From contig CAWVSY010000009.1 of NCBI GenBank assembly GCA_963933055.1, forward strand, positions 1 through 64,000: 64,000 nucleotides of DNA, read 5' to 3'. This stretch comes from Oleispira sp963933055. Its GTDB lineage: Bacteria > Pseudomonadota > Gammaproteobacteria > Pseudomonadales > Oceanobacteraceae. This document shows, in pieces, positions 59,220 through 64,000 of the stretch. The translations under genes were made by a program, and so were the position numbers. Under the pieces are notes generated by a model that had not been told where the DNA came from, searched no databases, and saw nothing but the letters and a program-made list of their open reading frames with translations. Positions within the stretch are counted from its first letter, which is position 1. The number at the start of each line of letters is the position of its first letter.

Positions 59220-61073
59220 ATGGAATTATTCTTCTCTCAATTTCATTTACTGCGTCCGGCTTGGCTGCTTGCGTTAATACCTGCCATTATTTTATTTTCT
59301 TTTTTATTAAAGCGCCGACTCGCCTCTGCTCGCTGGCATGGCATCATCGACAAAGCACTGATGCCTCACGTATTAGACCAAATGCCCAGCGAGCAATCGC
59401 GCTGGCCGCTGTGGTTTATTCTATTTGCCTGGATCATTACCTGCATTGCATTAACAGGCCCAACGTGGCAGCAGCTGCCCCAGCCCGTGCAAAAGAAAGA
59501 CGATGCTCTTGTGATCGTATTAGATATGTCGCTATCAATGGCCGCACAAGATGTCAGCCCAGATCGAGCAACCCGTGCGCAGCAAAAAGTGATTGATATT
59601 CTTAAGCAACGCACCGAAGGCTTAACCGCATTAGTGGTTTATGCAGGCGACGCTTATACCGTAACACCACTAACCGATGATACCGATACGGCTATAAATT
59701 TGGTTCCTGCCCTCTCTCCTTTCATCATGCCAGCCATGGGCAGCCGACCCGATAAAGCGCTATTACTCGCCAAAAAATTAATTAAAGATGCAGGAATATC
59801 TCAAGCAAATTATTTGCTGGTAACCGACGGCATTCAGAAAAAAGACATTCAGCGCATTAAAAAAGCCTTAGGCCGTGACCAGCAGCAACTTTCTGTACTC
59901 ACCTTAGGAACCGAACAAGGTGCCCCTATTGCTATGCAAGGCGAAGGTTTTAAACGCGACCAAGCGGGCAACATTGTCTTACCAAAACTGGATCTTAGCA
60001 CCATCAAATTACTCGCTAGTGAACTAGACATTCGCTGGCATCAAATGAGTTTTGATGATCGCGACTGGCAGTATTTATTAAACATTAACGGTATTTATGA
60101 AAATGATACTCACAGCAATAATAAGATACTCGAGCGCCAATTCGATCTTTGGGCGGACCAAGGTTATTGGCTCATTTTGATTATTGTGATTATTGCGGCC
60201 TTGTCATTTCGCCGTGGCTGGATGCTTTCTTTAGTCTTTATTATTTTTCTCCAACCTGACAATAGCTATGCCGACGTTTGGGATGATGCTTGGCAGACAA
60301 AAGACCAGCAAGGACAAAAAGTATTCGAGCAAGACCCAGCAAAAGCGGCGGAACTGTTTGAAGATTCTAATTGGAAAGCCAGTAGCTATTACCGCGCGGG
60401 AGAATATGGAAAAGCAGCGGAACATTTCACTATTGACCCAGAAGCATCAGCAGATCAACAAGCTGAAAATTATTTTAATCGCGCCAACGCTCTCGCTCAA
60501 AGTGGCGAACTTAAAAAGGCCATTAAAGCCTACGAACAAGCATTGGCATTAAATACTGAATTTGAAGATGCTGAGTTTAATAAAGACCTTATTGAACAAC
60601 TATTAGAGCAACAAGAAAAAGAAAAACAAGAGCAGCAAGATCAAAACGATAGCGACGATCAGAAAGATCAAGATACTAATGATGAAAAGTCTGATGGTAA
60701 TAGTGATTCAGATCAGCAAAGCGACTCTGAGCAAGAAAAATCTGAGCAAGAAAAATCTGAGCAGAAAAAAAATGAGCAAGATTCAGATGAATCAGCGTCT
60801 GATAAGCAGCCATCAGATGAGCAACAATCTGAAGAAAAAGACGTTCAAGAGAAAGACGCTCAAGAAACAGCAGCAGACGAAAATGAGCAAGGCGAGCAAC
60901 AAGAACAGAAACCAATAACAAAGCCGACCGATGAATTATCAACAGAAGAAAAACAAGCATTAGAACAATGGCTAAACCGCATCCCCGATGATCCAGGTGG
61001 CTTGTTAAAACGAAAATTTTTATATCAATACAAACAACGTGAACATCAAGACGAAGGAGAAGTCACATGGTAA
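59220..61073 (+). CDS. BatB-BatC fusion: VWA domain plus TPR and acidic repeat tail
   Basis: A 617-residue protein joining BatB and BatC. N-terminal membrane helices (about 7-30 and 60-80) precede a VWA domain with MIDAS VLDMSLSMAAQDV near residue 100. A further helix (about 318-345) leads to a TPR unit (AENYFNRANALAQSGELKKA, about 418-450). A low-complexity Glu/Gln/Ser/Asp/Lys tract (about 460-590) contains SEQEK-type repeats, and the protein ends with the BatC-type RIPDDPGGLLKRKFLYQYKQR. Separate genes in Bacteroides are fused here. The end overlaps batD by seven bases. Confidence 0.92.
   Translation: MELFFSQFHLLRPAWLLALIPAIILFSFLLKRRLASARWHGIIDKALMPHVLDQMPSEQSRWPLWFILFAWIITCIALTGPTWQQLPQPVQKKDDALVIVLDMSLSMAAQDVSPDRATRAQQKVIDILKQRTEGLTALVVYAGDAYTVTPLTDDTDTAINLVPALSPFIMPAMGSRPDKALLLAKKLIKDAGISQANYLLVTDGIQKKDIQRIKKALGRDQQQLSVLTLGTEQGAPIAMQGEGFKRDQAGNIVLPKLDLSTIKLLASELDIRWHQMSFDDRDWQYLLNINGIYENDTHSNNKILERQFDLWADQGYWLILIIVIIAALSFRRGWMLSLVFIIFLQPDNSYADVWDDAWQTKDQQGQKVFEQDPAKAAELFEDSNWKASSYYRAGEYGKAAEHFTIDPEASADQQAENYFNRANALAQSGELKKAIKAYEQALALNTEFEDAEFNKDLIEQLLEQQEKEKQEQQDQNDSDDQKDQDTNDEKSDGNSDSDQQSDSEQEKSEQEKSEQKKNEQDSDESASDKQPSDEQQSEEKDVQEKDAQETAADENEQGEQQEQKPITKPTDELSTEEKQALEQWLNRIPDDPGGLLKRKFLYQYKQREHQDEGEVTW
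60726..60785 (+). repeat. 15-base tandem repeat in the BatBC gene
   Basis: The unit TCTGAGCAAGAAAAA occurs at 60726-60740 and exactly again at 60741-60755, then as two degenerate copies to 60785. It encodes SEQEK-type pentapeptides in the acidic linker between the TPR and the C-terminal motif. Copy number could vary between strains by slippage without a frame change. Confidence 0.75.
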
Positions 61074-62746
61074 AACGTCTTAGACTAAGAAGTACGCTAA
61101 CATCCTTACTTTTTTCTATTATCACAACAATGGGATTGTTGGCTATTGTCAGTAACGCAAGCGCTGCAACGCTAACGGCCAATGTCGATCGAAAAGAAAT
61201 TACCGAAAATGACAGCTTTCGTTTATTTTTACGCTATGACGAACAAGTAGGTTTTGGGCAGCCTGATTTAACCGAGTTGAAAAAAGACTTTCGCATAATC
61301 AATCAACAGCGCTCGAATCAATTTCGCTCAATGAATGGTAAAACCGTTTCATACACCGAATGGACACTGTTACTGTCGCCATTAAAAACTGGAAAATTAA
61401 TCATTCCCGAGATTGAATTTAAAGGACAAAAAAGTCAAAAAATCAAAGTATCGGTCAATACCCTACCCGACTCAGTCAAAGAACAAATCGCTAAAGAGTT
61501 TTTCTTTGATATCGACATCGATACTAAAAGTACATACGTCCAAGGGCAAATTTTATATACCGAAAAGCTGTATTATACCGTCAATCATGAAGACGCAACG
61601 CTCTCAGAATTAAAAGTAACTGACGCCTTGGTCATTCCTTTAGGAGAAGTGCGTCAATACACAACAACCGTCAGCGGACAACGCATGGGGGTTTATGAGC
61701 GCCGCTATGCAATCTTTGCCGAAGAAAGTGGTGAGCTGGTGATTCCTGGGCAAAAATTCAGCGCCAACGTCGTGAATTCTTATAATCGCTGGAGCCGTGG
61801 AAGACCCGTATCGGTTATTGCAAAGCCAACTCGCATCGAAGTAAAAACAAGACCTGCTAGCTATCCACAAGCACCTTGGTTACCCAGCAACGAAGTGGTT
61901 GTGGAAGACCGCTGGAGTAAACCCAATAATGAGTGGCAAGTCGGCGAGCCCGTGACCCGCACCATCCTAATAAAAGCCCACGGCTTATCTGGCAGCCAAT
62001 TGCCTAGCATTGCCCTGCCTATTGTTGATGGTCTTAAATATTATCCCGATCAATCTGAATACAATGACCAATCAGATAACCAAGGCATTCAAGGCTCAGC
62101 GCAGCAGTCATTAGCCATCGTGCCTACCCAAAGTGGTCGCTTTGTGATTCCTGAAGTGCGCATCCCTTGGTGGAATCTGACCAAGAACACACTCGAGTAT
62201 GCAATATTGCCGGCACAAACCATTGACGTCGCTGAAGCGGCCATCACAAGTAACACTGCAAGCAGCCAAGTTACTCAAATACCTCCCGCGGCACAACTGC
62301 CGAATACTGCTGTCGCCGACAACTCGTCAGGACTGTGGATTATTACTACCCTGTTATTACTGATTAGCAATGCCGTTACCGCATTTTTATTATGGCGAGA
62401 TAAAGTACCTAAAAAAGCCGCTCAACGGGAAATGACCAAGCCTAGCCAGCACTTAAAGCATCTAAAGAAAGCGTGTCAGGATAATGATGCCGACAGCATA
62501 CGTCAGCACCTCAAAAATTGGGCTCAAGAAGAGTATCAAACAAGCAATCTAGAACAGGTGAGTGAAATATTGAACGATATCGCCCTCACCAATGCCATTC
62601 GGGAACTCGATAGCTACCTTTACCAAGCGCAAAAAAATAGCGCATTCAATGGACAGGTTGTTTGGAACAGCTTAAGCCAAGCGATAAAAAAGAGAAAACC
62701 TAAGAATACATCAGACAAAGAAAACTTGAAGCCGCTATATCAATAG
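61067..62746 (+). CDS. batD: BatD-like protein (oxygen-tolerance family)
   Basis: A 559-residue exported protein with a signal peptide (cut near SNASA-ATLTA). Repeated beta-sandwich domains of the BatD/DUF11-like type follow: SFRLFLRYDEQVGFGQPDLTEL, MNGKTVSYTEWTLLLSPLKTGKLIIPE and AEESGELVIPGQKFSA. There is a membrane helix near residues 423-443 and a cytoplasmic helical tail. It completes the operon and starts seven bases inside the batBC end. Confidence 0.92.
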   Translation: MVKRLRLRSTLTSLLFSIITTMGLLAIVSNASAATLTANVDRKEITENDSFRLFLRYDEQVGFGQPDLTELKKDFRIINQQRSNQFRSMNGKTVSYTEWTLLLSPLKTGKLIIPEIEFKGQKSQKIKVSVNTLPDSVKEQIAKEFFFDIDIDTKSTYVQGQILYTEKLYYTVNHEDATLSELKVTDALVIPLGEVRQYTTTVSGQRMGVYERRYAIFAEESGELVIPGQKFSANVVNSYNRWSRGRPVSVIAKPTRIEVKTRPASYPQAPWLPSNEVVVEDRWSKPNNEWQVGEPVTRTILIKAHGLSGSQLPSIALPIVDGLKYYPDQSEYNDQSDNQGIQGSAQQSLAIVPTQSGRFVIPEVRIPWWNLTKNTLEYAILPAQTIDVAEAAITSNTASSQVTQIPPAAQLPNTAVADNSSGLWIITTLLLLISNAVTAFLLWRDKVPKKAAQREMTKPSQHLKHLKKACQDNDADSIRQHLKNWAQEEYQTSNLEQVSEILNDIALTNAIRELDSYLYQAQKNSAFNGQVVWNSLSQAIKKRKPKNTSDKENLKPLYQ

Positions 62747-62784
62747 CGGCTAAACCTTTAAATAACAGCTAAACCTTATAACAT

Positions 62785-63333
62785 CTACGCCGCAGGTGTT
62801 GAATAAACTCGCTTAGCATTGCTCATGCGTTTCCACAGATCGATATGCTCAGGTAATGGATCAGACGCAGGGCTAATGCCAAGAAGATGTGCGACATCCG
62901 CGGGCTCGGCCTTCTTCCCTTTCTGTAAAAAGACCGCTTTCACCAAACCATAAGCGGATATCTTGCCATCAACAACAAAGCGCTGTTCCAAATAAAAGTA
63001 TTTCTCATCCCAGCCAAGGTAACGGCTCTCTACTTCGAATTTTTTACCAAAGCGAATCTCTCGAATATAACCCATCTCGATACCCGCCACGATGAAGTTT
63101 AATTTTTCCTTCAACATGACATCCCAGGTACCCGTTTGCACAGGATGATCCCAACGAGCACGCTCCATAAACACCATATAGCGAGCATTATTGATGTGCA
63201 TATTAAAATCAATATCTCTCAAGCCCACTTTAAAGCGTCGGCTTACCGCAGAAGTAAAAGGCTTATGCGATACAGATGTCTTGCGTTGATTAACTTTATT
63301 TAAAATAACGGAACGTAAAATTTCGCAGATCAT
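62785..63333 (-). CDS. Acyl-CoA thioesterase of the 4HBT hotdog family
   Basis: A 182-residue protein with a hotdog core at about 25-150: RRFKVGLRDIDFNMHINNARYMVFMERARWD has the 4HBT pattern (Asp-Asn-His region and the Asn-Ala-Arg-Tyr helix). It resembles YbgC/FcbC-like thioesterases of the fatty-acid type. Substrate unknown. It converges with batD, 38 bases apart. Confidence 0.85.
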   Translation of the reverse strand: MICEILRSVILNKVNQRKTSVSHKPFTSAVSRRFKVGLRDIDFNMHINNARYMVFMERARWDHPVQTGTWDVMLKEKLNFIVAGIEMGYIREIRFGKKFEVESRYLGWDEKYFYLEQRFVVDGKISAYGLVKAVFLQKGKKAEPADVAHLLGISPASDPLPEHIDLWKRMSNAKRVYSTPAA

Positions 63334-63514
63334 GAAGACTAACTCTGTGCTGGGCTAAATTTAAGTGGCGCATTTTAACTGATAGAGCCTAGATGTCACC
63401 CTTAATGTCATATCTGCCTCAACATCCATAACGATTCAAACGTTTAAACGCTTGAGGGATTCATGTTAAGGGTCTTTACTTAAGCCAGTAACATTAAAAG
63501 AGTAACCTTACGTT

Positions 63515-63889
63515 ATGGCGCTTCCTGTCTTAATTTGTGACGATTCAAGCTTCGCTCGCAAGCAAATGAAACGTGCCCTACCTGAAGAGTGGGATATTGA
63601 AGTAACCTTTGCGACGAATGGCTTAGAAGGCCTTGAAGCTATTCGTCAGGGCAAAGGAGAAGTCGTTTTCCTTGATTTAACCATGCCAGAAATGGATGGT
63701 TACGGCGTGCTAGAGGTCATACGTAAAGAAGACTTGAATGCCATGGTTATTGTCGTATCAGGTGACATACAACCGGATGCTCAAGAAAGAGTTAAAAACC
63801 TTGGTGCCATGGCCTTCGTAAAAAAACCCATCGATAAAATAAAAGCTACTCAGATACTGACTGAGTTCGGCATTTTATCAGGAACATAA
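63515..63889 (+). CDS. CheY-like response regulator
   Basis: A 124-residue single receiver domain: acid pocket VLICDDSSFARKQM, phospho-acceptor Asp in VVFLDLTMPEMDGYGV, conserved Ser in VIVVSGDIQPD and Lys in AFVKKPI. No output domain. A CheC-type gene starts 18 bases downstream, so the pair probably forms a phospho-signal module. Confidence 0.94.
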   Translation: MALPVLICDDSSFARKQMKRALPEEWDIEVTFATNGLEGLEAIRQGKGEVVFLDLTMPEMDGYGVLEVIRKEDLNAMVIVVSGDIQPDAQERVKNLGAMAFVKKPIDKIKATQILTEFGILSGT

Positions 63890-63907
63890 CAGATGGGAGC
63901 CGCTTTA

Positions 63908-64000
63908 ATGTCCGTAGAAATATCTGAAGACCAGCGTGATTGCTACCAAGAAATTACCAACGTAGCGATGGGACAAGCTGCCGATAGGCTAGCACGCTTA
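63908..64000 (+). CDS. CheC-like phosphatase, N-terminal fragment (runs off right edge)
   Basis: Thirty-one codons are visible from ATG 63908, preferred because GGGAG lies eight bases upstream; an in-frame ATG at 63893 is also possible. The residues EDQRDCYQEITNVAMGQAAD match the start of the CheC/CheX fold, including the Glu-Ile-x-Asn-x-x-Met-Gly-x-Ala active-site helix. It follows the CheY-like gene directly. The rest is outside the window. Confidence 0.7.
   Translation, partial: MSVEISEDQRDCYQEITNVAMGQAADRLARL

Noticed and set aside
60600..60960. A separate minus-strand gene in the acidic Bat linker region (open frame 60676-60960).
   Set aside because: It is Leu/Ile-rich only because it mirrors the Glu/Gln/Lys-rich codons of batBC; no start site or family likeness.

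Overview
The window looks like a chromosomal segment of a free-living, probably marine gammaproteobacterium. It has an AT-leaning base composition, dense genes, a Pseudomonas/Oceanospirillales-type set (ribosome modulation factor, the 180-kDa-class NAD-glutamate dehydrogenase, YcgN/YcgL/RNase D, a thiamine operon with a fused thiDE, RlmKL, TIGR03503-like VWA protein) and a choice-of-anchor surface protein. Relatives of Oleispira, Bermanella or Oceanobacter are my best guess, from gene content only. I see no insertion sequence, prophage, CRISPR array or tRNA gene.

1-8.8 kb (minus strand): a ten-gene operon running off the left edge. In transcription order it encodes a thioredoxin-fold CxxC protein, a small periplasmic protein, two very large TPR/helical-repeat envelope proteins (one a lipoprotein), a TPR lipoprotein, a small exported protein, a TolQ/ExbB channel, two ExbD/TolR proteins and a TonB/AgmX-like protein with a Pro/Lys-rich linker. 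This resembles the Agl-Glt class of proton-driven trans-envelope machines. One ExbD copy has Asn where the proton-carrying Asp should be.

9-14.3 kb (minus): a MoxR/VWA cluster (membrane winged-helix protein, VWA protein with an acidic tail, MoxR ATPase, CoxE-like VWA protein). 14.4-19.7 kb (minus): a housekeeping run (small membrane protein, ycgN, ycgL, rnd, recR, ybaB, dnaX), with an SRP RNA upstream of dnaX. dnaX carries a complete programmed -1 frameshift signal like that of E. coli. 20-24.6 kb: a YbfE-like regulator divergent from a Lon-like ATP-dependent protease, then a REC-HisKA-HATPase-REC hybrid kinase.

24.7-30.7 kb (plus): a TPP riboswitch and the operon thiC-thiO-thiS-thiG-thiDE. 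30.8-39.6 kb: a crotonase, a bufferin-type RiPP operon (precursor, MNIO enzyme, DUF2063 partner), a fused PP2C phosphatase/Ser-Thr kinase, rlmJ, a TrmK-like methyltransferase, a CoA-transferase and small proteins. 39.8-43.5 kb: a 1233-residue surface protein whose C-terminal sorting signal is followed in frame by a second signal-like helix and an outer-membrane barrel. 43.7-50.5 kb: amtB with a terminator-like leader hairpin, rlmKL, rmf, pyrD, a DUF2835 protein and an RlmI-like methyltransferase. 50.5-55.4 kb: the giant glutamate dehydrogenase.

55.7-62.7 kb (plus): a complete MoxR-DUF58-DUF4381-BatA-BatBC-BatD (aerotolerance-type) operon, the second MoxR/VWA system of the window. The right end holds a thioesterase, a CheY-like regulator and the start of a CheC-like phosphatase gene.
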